The notes under the pieces: model-generated
Database searches by the model: none
Seen by the model: only the letters and a program-made list of their open reading frames with translations
Told to the model about the DNA's origin: nothing
Made by a program: the position numbers and the translations under genes
Shown: piece by piece, positions 45,701 through 57,700 of the stretch
Layout of the letters: each line of letters begins with the position of its first letter
Numbering within the stretch: position 1 is the first letter of the stretch
Assembly: GCF_033115175.1 (NCBI RefSeq)
Contig: NC_084831.1
Location: 8,652,540-8,716,539 of the forward strand
DNA: 64,000 bases
Direction of reading: 5' to 3'
Origin: Lepus europaeus
Taxonomy: Eukaryota > Chordata > Mammalia > Lagomorpha > Leporidae

Positions 45701-48700
45701 GGGTCTCACTGATGCGGTCAAGCGCCTGCACTGGCCAAGGCCTGGTGCCCGGGGCTGCAGGGGAGTCCCATGGGGGAGGGAGGCTGTGTGCAGATGGAGG
45801 CGGAGCGTGGGGCGACACAGCCATGGCCACAGGAGGCCGGGAGCCAGCAGGAGCTGCAGGAGGCATGGGGGACCCCTTGCCTGCGCCACCTCGATCCCGC
45901 CCAGGACGCTGGCTTCAGGCTTCTGCTTTCTTGAACTGACAGAGACCAGACGGCCGCTGCTTTGGGCCACGCGGTTTGTGGTCATCCGTAGCGGCAGCCC
46001 CAGGCAAGGGATCCACTCGGCACCCACAATCCTTACTCGGGCGCCCCACCCACGTTCCCGGTCCCCACGGCCACTGGGGTTTTAAGGTTCCAAGCTCTCT
46101 CTCTCTCTCTCTCCCGGAAGGTTCTTCCTGTCCCCTCATTTCCTCCCGCCCAGGCCCAGTCCACCCAGCAGTGCTGCCAGTCCAACCTCTGAAATCGGGA
46201 AGCTGCACACTGCTCACTGCTGCCCCGGCTGTCCCCGAGGGCCCAGCTTCAGCCCCCGTCGTGGGGCCTGCTCGGACCCCGGCCCCAGTCTGTTCTCAAC
46301 GCCGCAACCAGAGAACCTTCCAGAACAGACACCAGACCCCTGCCACTCTGCTCACAGCTTGGGGCGACACCCTGTGTCACTTAGAGATCTGTAATCGCAG
46401 GCCTGCCCCCACCTGTCGGGACTCTCTGCCCTCGGCTCCTCCCTCCTACTGGTCTCTGCATAGCACCTGCTCACTTCCACCTCAGGGCCTTTGCATAGGC
46501 CATTCTCTGGTCGTCCTTATAGGCTCTGCTCCAGTGTCCACCCGAGAGGCCTGCCCGTTGAAAGCCCTATACCCCAGACACTAGCCCCCAACCCTATCAC
46601 CTCTCAGATCTCTTCCTTTCCAGCTGTAGACACACACATGTCCCGCCTCCGACAGAGACATAACCCCGAGGATGGAGAACACATCCCTCAAAACTTAAAA
46701 CTGTCACTCGCAGGCAGCCAGTGCTCAGCCCACGTGGGACCAGGGGGCGGGGCCTCCACTACATCCCTGAGCAGGATTCTTGTGAACCTTTTTGGCGCTG
46801 GGACCAGCGGAGGGTCTTAAGCTTCCCGCGCCCAGCCACAAACACCGGGGGACTGTCTCATGGCCACACCGCCTCCCGTGGCAAAACCACGGAACTGAGC
46901 AGCTCAGACTGGAGTTGCTGGGAGGAGCCCTGCGACCTGGGCCCCAGGTCCTCGGGGTGGGAACTGCCAGGCGGCCGTGGGGCCAGGTGCCAGCACTCAT
47001 GGGCAGAGCGCCCTCCACTGCCATCCTGGGAAGCGGGCTCGACTGGAACAGTCCAAGTGACTCACGCACCCTTCACTACCCAGTGTTTCACACTTGAACC
47101 TGAACTCCAAGGCCAACGTCCTTTACTCCCCCCGTCCTGCCTCATTCACTCATTCCGGGATCATCCAGCGGTAACTACATCCGGTGCCGCTGGGGGCCCT
47201 GGGACAGTATCCTGTTCTCATGCATTCGCTTCTGCATACGGCTGGGAGATGGGGAACCACACACACGCAGAGTGATAGATGACGTGATTCCAAAGTACAA
47301 GGGGAACCCAGAGCTGCAGCGGGGGCTGGAGCAGAGGCCCTGGTGGAGCGTGAGGGAAAGAGCCAGTGCAGAGGCCCTGGGGTGAGCACGAGCTGGGTGT
47401 GTTGGCGGCCAGCGCTGCAGAGCCAAGTGGGGGAGACCAGCCCCATGGGGCTCTGAACTCTGTGCCGCGGTGGGAGACCGTGGGGAGGGTTGACAGCTCC
47501 TGACTCGGAGTTTGGAATACAAATGGGAGCCAGGGCAGTGGCCTGAGGAGTTAGGGGCTGAAGTCTACTAAGCTGACTGATGGGGGGATGGCATGCAGGA
47601 GGCGTCCCATGGCTGCAGGGCTCGGTGTGGTGGCTCCCGGAGGAAGGGGGCCAGGGACCCCGCAGGGCTTGACCTGAGGCCAGGGAAGAATCCCTCCCCC
47701 CCTCCAAGAAGCGGTGGAGGGATGGCAGCCTTGGCAAGGCCCAGGCAGAGGAAGACAAAGAGCTGGCCTTCCATCTCCAGGCTCCTTCGGCTCCCAGAAA
47801 CTGGGCTGAAACAGAGAAGGGGAGACAGGGCGGCACTGTGGGAGGCCAGCGGCTCCCCACCCACCTGCGGTCAACACAGGTACGCCCTGCTGTGCCGGCA
47901 GCCAGTGGGCATCCAGGACCAGGGGCGTGGGGGCAGCCAGCGGCTCCATGCAGGAGGCTCCAGGAAGTCAGTCTGGCAGGTGGGGCCCACGGGGGTCCTT
48001 GAGGGGCAGGGCGGGCTGCAGGGTGGGGATTGGGTTATGTCCCCATTTGACTGACAGGAGGGGTGTAAGGGGACTGGACCAACGGGGTGGAAAGCCAATG
48101 AGGAGGGGGTGTTGGGTGGGGCTGGGTCCTGGCGCGGATGGCTGGTGGAAGGAGTGGGTGTGGGGATTGGGTTAGGGCTCCAGGGGGATCTGGTTGAGCA
48201 GATGGGTGAGGACTGGAATGGGGTCCCTGGCATGGGGGAGGCGGCTCAGAGGGGTCACACAGAGGTACACAGATGGGAACGGACAGGGGTCCCCCTCGGG
48301 CCCCCAGGGACGGCTCTCGGCCTGTAAACAAATGCCTGGGTGTCCCGGGCGCGCTGACCTGCGGCTGAACCCGGAGCTGTAAATGGGATGCAAGGTGCCA
48401 GCAGCCTGGGCCCCGAGGGCCACACGCTCCGCCGCCTTCGCCGAGCTGGCTGTGCTGTGCACACAGGCTGTGCAAACGCCACCAGACGTTGCGACACGTG
48501 GCCAGTCTGCTGGCCCCCGCATGAACCGTCCCGCGGGCCCCCGCCCAGCTGCAGCCTGCGTCTCCCTCCGCCCAGAACAAGGGACAGGCGGCGGTGGAGG
48601 GCGGGACTCCTGGCGGGGACCGGTTCTGCCACCCTAGCCGAGGGAGCGTGGGGGGCCGTGGTTCACAGAGGAGCTCACAGGGATCCTCCAGGTAGCCAGA

Positions 48701-51700
48701 GACAAAAGCGAACTGAGGTGGGACGGCTTCTGAAGCCGCGTGGCCAGGCCGGGGCCCACACACCCTTGGCCACGCTCAGCACGCCTGATCCCCAGAGACC
48801 CGCGGCGGGGTGAACCTACAGTGTGGCTTCCTCGGGAGTCACTGGGCATCTCTGGGTCTCACTGTCTCCACCTGGGGACACTGGCTTCCTGTGCTGGTGC
48901 GCGGTCGGAAGTTCAAGGGTGGAAGGTGGGTCTGAGCCCTGCCCAGGGACCATGGCGCCCCTCCCCCCAAAAATGGGCTTCTGGGTTTACTGTGAGAAGC
49001 TGCAGGTCCACAGTCTCCGGGGGCCCCGAAGCCCCCGGCCCTCAGTCTCCTACTTGGTCCCCGCTAACCCTCTCCCTGGGATGAGGAACTCAGAAACGAC
49101 CCCAAGCGGGGTGCAGCCAGGCACAGTCCAACGCGAGAGCCAATCCCAGTGTGCCCTTCACTGAGGTCCACCGCAGCTCTCCTTAGGATGGCTATTTGGA
49201 ACTACACTCGCTGTTTGCTTGTCTGTTGTCTCTGAAATCCCCCCAAACACACACACACACACACACACATTCTCTCCCTCTGTCTCTCTCAGGTTCTCCG
49301 TGCGTTCCCAGACCTGGCTTGGAATACGGCTCCCTCGGGAAACAGCGGGAACTCCCTCCGGGGGGGGGGGGGGGGAGGGCAATGGTGACAACCGTGCAGC
49401 ACGGCCATCACTGGGGCCTGCCGTAAGATTTGCGGGGCTTCTTGTTGGAAAATTGTCAAGTTCAAGGCGGCAGCAGCAGTGTCACAGCAGGCGCGAGGCC
49501 TAGGAGCCTGGCCCCGGCCACGCCCTAGAGGACCTGACAGTCTGACCACCAGCTGCCAGCCCTTCCCTGGACCCCAGGAGACACAGCTGGGACAGAGCCC
49601 TCTGGGAAGCCGGGCGTACAGGACATCCCACCAACCGAGAGTGGCTGTCACACCCACTCTCTGCCCCAGTCACACTGCATCTGGGAGCAAACACCTTTGT
49701 CACAAGTGTCCTCACCAGCAGTCACTCAGGGGCCTGTGTGTGCCCCAGGCCCGCGGCCCCTTATCCTCGGTTCTAAAACAAGCTCTGAAATCCTGCATTT
49801 GTTCTTTGCTTTGACCCCTGCACCTGTGGTCAGCCCTAACCACAGCCACCAGGAGTCCTTCTTCCCCACTGCTCTATGTGGATGAGTAGCCCATTTCACA
49901 GACGTGGTCACGGAGACCCAGGATCTGTAAGCCATCAGTTAAGAACACGGCCATGGGGGCCAGTGTTGTGCTGCAGTGGGTTAATCCTCTGCCTGCAGTG
50001 CCGGCACCGGTTCTAGTCCCGGCTGCTCCACTTCTGATCCAGCTCTCTGCTATGGCCTAGGAAAGCAGTAGAAGACGGCCCAAGTCTTTGGGCCCCTGCA
50101 CCTTCATGGGAGACCCAGAAGAAACTCCTGGCTTCAGATTAGCTCAGCTCTGGCCACTGCAGCCGTTTGGGGAGTGAACCAGCGGATGGAAGACCTGTCT
50201 GTCTCTCCCTCTCACATCTCAAATAAATAAATAACATCTTTAAAAAAAAAAAAAGAATACGGCCAGGAAACAGCTGACCGGGAGGCCACGGGCAGGCAGT
50301 GTTTCTGGCACAGGTGACAATGTGGCTGCCGTTCTGGAAAAGAAGGGATCAACTTCTTACCGGAGTTACTTCCGGCATTTCCTTCACAGCCCCGCGTGAG
50401 ACTTGGAGTCGCTAGGCTGGGGTCCCTGGTCACACACCAGGGCTGCTGTGTCCCAGAGAGACCTTCAGCTAATTAAGCATAATTTATAGACTGGCCTCCA
50501 AGGACAAGCCTTAAATTACTTGCAAGCTGTGCCAAGGCAGGGATCTCTCCTACAGGCTATTAATTAGGGATCGGGTTAATCTCTGCTAGGACGAAGGTCA
50601 AGTGCCATGGAGTTGACCCTTCCGGCTGACTGGCGTCTGCTGGCAGCCTGGGGGGTTCAGGGTAGGAGGGGCACTGCCACGGACAACAGCCAGGTCAGCA
50701 CCTGCCACCGGGGCTGGGACACGGCCCAGGGGCTGACTACCAGCCCTCCACCGCCCCAGGATCCTGCTGGGGAAACAGGTGCCCCTCGCTTCCCAGGAGG
50801 CTGCTGTGGCCATGCAGCCTGTATAGCGCCTTAAGTGGCTCCCCAGGACCCACGCCGTGTCCAAATTCCACAACCCCTGTCTGTAACTCTGCCTCTCAAA
50901 TAAAGAAATCTTAAAAAAAAATCTACCACTGCAGGACGACCCAGCCTTCTCGCTTGTGTGGAGCAGGTGTGCACTTGGGGTTCAAGGCAGCTAGTGCCAC
51001 CCCCCCATTTCTATTCCGTCTCCCAAGAGCAAACTCATCACAACGGTTGGTGGCCCCAGCTGCACAGCGGCCCCCGGAACAGGACTTGGTGTCCAGCAGG
51101 TGCTCCGAGCAGCCCTTTCCTCTGGTTGTTGACCCCAGCTGCAGGCTCACTCAGCAACCCAGGGAGGCGAGGACTGGCACTGTCACCCTCCAGGCTCAGC
51201 GTGCGGCTGACGGGACACTGCCACCCCTGCCCCGTGTAGCCTCAGCCTGATTCCCAGAACCTGAGTCCCTAGGAAAGGAGTTCAGGTTGCAGGTGGAATT
51301 AAACGCGGTGATCAGCCTGCTTTGAGACAGATTATCCTGGCTTTTGTATGTGGGCTCAACGCAATCACAGGAAGCCTGGGAGAGCCGTGACTGTGAGAAG
51401 AGCGGAGTGGGGGGGCTTTGCAGACGTTGAAGATAAAGGACAGAGTCATGAGCCAAGGGTTCAAGCCAAGGGGCAAGGGCACGGATCCTCCCCTGGCCCC
51501 GACCCCTGGGTGTTGGCTCTGGGAGACCCACGTCGGACCTCTGCCCTCCAGAACTGCGAGAGCCCACGCATGTCTTAAGCGACTCGGTTCCTAGCACTGT
51601 TACAAAGTGGAGACACGTGTGCAAAGCCTCCAACCGGAAGAGCTGCCGCACCAAAGCCTCCGCATGTCCACAACAGAGCACCCTGCCCCACTCGAGCGTC

Positions 51701-54700
51701 TCGGCACCACTGGGGCCTTGCACGTGGGCTGTGGCGGATGGGGTGGCCCGGTCTCACTGTCGTGGCCAACGCGTACTGAGCACCCGGTCTGTGCTCAGGA
51801 TTTGATACAGAATCCCAAGGCCTCCCTTGGCAAGAGGAAGCTGGGACTCAGAGACATCTGATAACTTGTCCAGGGTCACACAGCAAGCGACCCAGAGAGC
51901 CTGCCCGACTCCCGACAACCCGTCTGTCCTCGTGGTCCATGGGCGCAGCAAGCGAGCTGCCGAGGCGTGCGGGCCTGGGCCTGGGTCTCCAAGCGGCTTC
52001 CATGCGTGATGGCTGAAAACCAGGCACTGTCTTTCCACAAGAACAGTGCGGGAAGCCTGCTCCTGACCTGAACTTCTTGCTCCTGGCCACAGCACCCCAA
52101 TTTCCCATGCAGAAGCCCACCTGCTGCTCTCAAGCCCTGACGTGCACCCCAGGCTCCATGCTGCCCCGGTGACCCCCAGCTGGCCTGGCCGCCAGGACAC
52201 CGTCCCCAGAGACGGCTCAGGCTCACGCCAGTCGAACCGGGGCTAGGGTTAGGGGTGGAAGGTTAGTGTTCGAAGGGGCAGGCTGGGTTGCCATGGTAAC
52301 CCATGACGTCCGCCTCACCACAGCCCAGCCCTGACCACTTGAGCTACTTGTCTGTGTCCAGAAGTTGGGGCGGTGGGCCAGGCTGGAGCAGCCTTTCCCC
52401 AGTGGCCACCATGGGGCTTAAGGCCCAGAGGGAGGCCGGTCAGGCTGTGGGCTCTCCCTCTCAGACTTCCAGCAAGGTTAAGGGGAAATTTCCCTGAGGG
52501 CTCCTGTGCCGTGGGAAGGACTCTCCCTTCCCTGGGGGAATCCAGTGCCCGCAGACTCTCCCAGGAGGATGCTGGGGGGGGTGGGGGCAAAGAGGGGTGG
52601 GTGGAGCCTTCAGACCCTTCCGGCTCATTTAGGGGAGAGGGGGGCGCTCCCCAGTGGAGAAAGGGGGGGGCGGTGGCTGAGGCCGGAGTAGCACACCGGG
52701 GTACACAGTGGGGATCCCTCCCGAGGGGCCAAGGCCCAGGTGGAAGTGGAGGGCGTTCGGGCCCACAGGCTGAGAAGCTGCTCAGCAGACCCACATCTCC
52801 TGTTCCCCCTTCTCTCTGAGGTCTCCACCAAAGTCAGACGGGAGCTCTAAGCTGTCAAAGAGACGTGCAGCTGAGCCAGCCCGATGGGAGGGTGGGGGGT
52901 CCCCAGAACCCTTCCCGCCCACCTCCGCCTTCTAGGAGGCCCCACGGGGCTCTGGAGCCTAACTTGGGTCCTAGGCTCTCAGCTGGTGTTGCAGTCCGCA
53001 CCGGGGTGCTGGGAGAGGTGGGTGGCGGCCAGTCTGCCTCCAGAGTGACCACTCGCTTCGTGGGTCAAAATGCCTTTCTGGGCGTGGGCACGGCGCCCGC
53101 AACCCATACCCGAACGCCGGTTCGGGTCTCAGCTCCTCTGCTTCTGATCCAGCTTCCTGCCGATGCACCGGAAGGCAGCTGGTGACGGCCCAAGTCCCTG
53201 GGTCCCAGCCACCCACGGGGGAGACCTGGACGGCGTTCCAGGCTCCTGCTTCAGCCTGGCCCAGCCTTGGCTGTTGTGGGCATTTGGAAAGTGAGCCAGC
53301 AGATGAAAGCTCTCTTTCTCTGCTTTCAAATAAATACATTTGGAACCAAAATGCTTTTCTAGCCCCTTCTCTGACAGATCCCCGACGGCGATCCCAGGTC
53401 CTGCTCCTGAAAGCGGGGTTTGGACGGGGGGCCTCTGCTGGGATCACGCACCAAGCCACGGTTCTCTGCAGTCCACCCCAAGCTTGGCCCTGGACTCCAC
53501 GTCCCAGGACACCAGTGTCCCCTGCCCTGGACGCGAGGTCCAGGCTTGGCTCCGTATCTGAGCCTGGAAGACTTGGATGGGTTTTTGTGGGGACCCAGTC
53601 CAAATCTTCTGAGCCTGGTGTCTGCAAAGACCACTCAGAGGAAGAAATGTGTATCGCTGTGCATTCTTTGGGAGCAGGCTTCAAACTTTCTCCCGTGAAA
53701 GTCTACAGCCAACCAAAGATGACGACTTGTCACATCCCCCACTCTTGCCACCTCCTCCAAAAAGTCCTCTGGGATTTTCCTTAATTTACAGCGACTGCTC
53801 CCTTCTCTGTACTGTGACGCCTTTCAGGTCACTTCTAAGGACCCACCCAGTCCAGTGACCCCGGGGTTTCCCCAGAGGGCACTGTCACTCACTCACCCCC
53901 ACCAGCTGAGTCCCTGTACATTTAAGGTGCTGCTCTGGTGGAAAAAAAAAAAAGTAACTCTTCAACTCTTCAAAGCAAACCCTGATAACCAAGGTCTTTA
54001 TTAATCCCTGGCCACCAGCCCACTCATTGTATGCAAATACTGCTACTCCCTACTTTAAACATTGTTCGTGTGACCGTGGATGTGCAACCTGCTGACTCAC
54101 TGCTTATCAAGCCTGTCTCCTAACCCTCTGCATGACCCCGAGTGACGTGGGCAGGGCAGGCTGACCGGGAGGAAAAAGCTCTAGTGGAGCCGCTGGGAGT
54201 CCTGGGTTCAAGGCTGCCTCCACATAAGCGTGCTGGGCTGCGGATCGCACCTGCTCGCAAGCACAGTCAAGGTCGGCACAGGGGGCGTGAAAGGCACCAG
54301 ACGGCCACGTGGAGCAACTGGCGGCACTGCCAGAGGACACGGCTGCAACCGTGCTGGGAAAGGGGTCTTTTTTTTTGACAGGCAGAGTGGACAATGAGAG
54401 AGAGACAGAGAGAAAGGTCTTCCTTTGCCGTTGGTTCACCCTCCAATGGCCGCCGCGAAGGCAGGAGCCAGGTGCTTCTCCTGGTCTCCCATGGGGTGCA
54501 GGGCCCAAGCACTTGGGCCATCCTCCACTGCATTCCCGGGCCATAGCAGAGAGCTGGCCTGGAAGAGGGGCAACTGGGACAGAATCCAGCGCCAGGAAAG
54601 GGGTCTTTTAACCTTTTAAAAATAACTTATTTACTTGGAAGGCAGAATGAGAGAGAGGGAGAGACAGGGAGAGATCTTCCATCCCTAAGTGGTGGCAATG

Positions 54701-57700
54701 GCCAGGACTGAGTCACGCTGAAGCCAGACGCTAGAATTTTCTTCCAGGGCTCCCACATGGGTGACAGTGGCCCAAGCTCTTGGGCCACCTTCTGTTGCTT
54801 TTCCCAGGCACGTCAGCAGGGAGCTGGACCGGAAGTGGATCACCCAGGACTTGAACTGGCGTCCATACGTGATGCCAGCATTGCGGGAAGAGGCTTTACG
54901 TGCTCTACTATTAACTGTTGGCCAGTGGGTGCTGGTGTCCTCTCCTCCCGCCCCTGCCTGGCCCACTGGTGACAGTGACTCCCGGAACCTAAGGGGAGGA
55001 AGGGACCCGGGAGGTCGTCCCGATCCTAGCCTCCCGGATGCAGGAACTGACACACTTAAAGAGCAGCCGTTCATTTGCAGAAAGCTCCAAAGGGCAGGAA
55101 GTTGGCCCTGTTGCAAGGTCTGGGTCTACACTGCCAAGGCCTGCAGAACTTTCTGGAACAGGTCCCATGCCACTGTGGCACTGGGAGGCGGCTTCTACCA
55201 TCTCCTGTCTCTTAGGCAGCCAGCAGAACTCCTGCGTACCTGCAACCCGACCCAGGTCCCAGCGTCCAGTCCTGGCCTGCAGAGCCCGCTCCCTGGACAC
55301 TGCCAGAGCTCGAGGACCCTCTTAGGGTGGTGACCACAGATCAGCAAAGCACCGCCGAGGTCACGCGCGCTGCACTCAGAGCCGCTGGCTGGGGTCAAGT
55401 CGTCCTCCCGAAGAGTCAGGCTTTTCCCCGTGTGCAGATGGTCGGAGCTCCAGGGAGACCAAGAGCCCGCACGGAGAGCAGCTCACTCCGCGGGCCCCAG
55501 CCAGCCGAGCGTAGCTGCTCAGAGCCGCGGCACCCCCGAGCTGACCCTGGTTCCTCGCCCGAGTTATCCACCAGGACAGAGCAGAGCGCTGAGGTCGTCT
55601 GGGTGCCCGTGACTGCCCCCTGCCTGCCTGGAGTCCCACTCACCCCCACGCAAGACCCGCAAGGAGCGCACAGCATCTTCTAAAGGCCAGCGCCACGCCG
55701 AGCAGCGTGCCACGTCCTCTGTCACAGCAGCCGGGAAGTCCCGCCGCGACTTAGGTTGGCTGATGTCACCTCTCCGCTCAGAATCCTCCAACACCTCCCA
55801 GAGTCAAAGCCAAGGCCGGCCCTGGGGTCCGCGCTGGAAACCCCAGCTCCTCTCCAGTCCCCTCCCACACTCTGTCCGGCCACAGGGGCTGCCTGCGGTT
55901 CCTCCTGTGGCTCTCGACTCCCACCCCACCCCCCCCATTCTGTCCTTGACTGCCATCGAATGATGGATCTGCTCTGAGTATCAGTCATTAGCTCCTGGTC
56001 TCGTGGGCGTGTCAGCTCCCCGAGGGGTGTTTTTCCTCTGCTTTGCTCCCTGTTGTATCCCTGAAGCCCAGAGCAGCACCTGGCACATAGTAGGTGCTCA
56101 GTGAATGAGTCCAGTGCAGGAACAAGTGAACGTATGACTTCCCGCCCACCACTTCTGTGAACCTACTCCAGTGCGGCCGCAGCAGCAGATACGCCCATAC
56201 TGGAGCAGGTGTGCGTCCGGAACCACTTCCTTCCTGTCCCCGGCTGCCGCTGCCCGTGATTTCCGCAGCACTTCTGATCACATCGGGAACGTTCCGGTAC
56301 CTTGGGCCAGGTTTCCTGAAGGCAGCAATGACAGGGTTTTCACCCCACGCTGTGGGTGTGGTGCCCCCATCCGAGCAGGAGTCTGCTGGGTTGGGAACCC
56401 CTGCTGCACTGACACTCAAAATGACACAGGAGTTTGGTGGCTGCGGCAGCTGGGGACAAAGTCTTTAGGGATGAGTGACAGTGACCGACAAGCACGTCCA
56501 ATCACGGCTATGCTCAAATATGGCCAAGGTCACCTGCTCTGTGTGGATGCCCTCAGGATGGAACTGCTGCACGGAGCCAGCACTGGTAAGCTGCCACTTG
56601 CACACTGCCACCCGTATCAGAGCAGTGGCTGGAGTCCCGGCTGCTCCGCTTCTCATCCAGCTCCCTGCTAAGGCACCTGGGAGAGCAGCAGATGATGGCC
56701 CAGATACCTGGGCCCCTGCCACCCACGTGGGAGACCTGGATGAGGCTCCTGGCTTTGGCATGGCCCAGTTCTGGCCATTGCGGCCACTTGGAAAATGAAC
56801 CAGTGAATGCAAAATCTCTGTAAGTCCGCCTTTCAAATAAATAAATCCAAAAGAGAGAAAGAGAGAGACAAACAGCTCATAAAGACTTAATAGTGAGGCC
56901 AGAAATAAATGCATTCAGGTCTGAAAAGATGCAGCTCAGAAGAACTTGGGGGTCTAAAGGAATCAGGCGGGGAACAGGACTGTGGATGTCCGATGGGGCC
57001 GGGGCCGACATTGGCCGACATCTCTTTCCCCTGGAGGCCCTCATCCTCCTCGCCGCCCCCACCCCCCAATCTTGGCAACCTGGGCCTGGCCTGGGTAACT
57101 GATCCACAGGATGAGAATTTGAGCGGACAGGGATCTTAGCAGCCCTTGTGTCCCCCCCCCAACTCCCCACACAGGTGTGCTTCTCACTGCGACCCCAGAA
57201 GTAGGGACTTTTCCGGGGTCACGAACCCGCCTCAGGCCCAAGGTGAACAAGGGTGCAGGGGGCGTGGCCCCAGATGTGGACACCTTTGTTCCCCAAGGCA
57301 AAGGGAAGCCAGAGGAAGGTGTTTGTCTATTCAGAGACAGCCTGAATTGTAAAGCCCATTGTCCGAAACCAAGGACTGATGCTCCAGGCTCCTAGATGGC
57401 TGGGAGCCCAGGTGGCCTCTGTCCTGGGTCCAGGCTGCACTCAGTGTGACGGGGACACGGGCAGGACCATGCTCTCATGTCAATTATCGAATGAGCCTGC
57501 TGTGGCCTGGCAACCTCAGGTCCTCCAAGATGGCCTGCTGGACAGACCCCCTCCCTTTCCTATTCCCACCATAACTGAGCCGGCGACTCCGCGTCTGAGC
57601 CCACACCAAAACTTCTTCCTTCTCTGCCTGTGGCTCTCCTCTGACCCCACCCGGGGCAGTCTCTGATCAGGTGGCTCCTCACACCCGGCTTGTCCTGCTC

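Noticed and set aside
45129..46085. 318-codon open frame on the plus strand inside DHRS3 intron 1
   Set aside because: Sequence is GC-rich with overlapping open frames on the other strand; its 3' part overlaps an MLT1-like LTR. The translation has no recognisable domain and contains a duplicated [12 protein letters not shown] segment from a DNA tandem. It is most likely chance.
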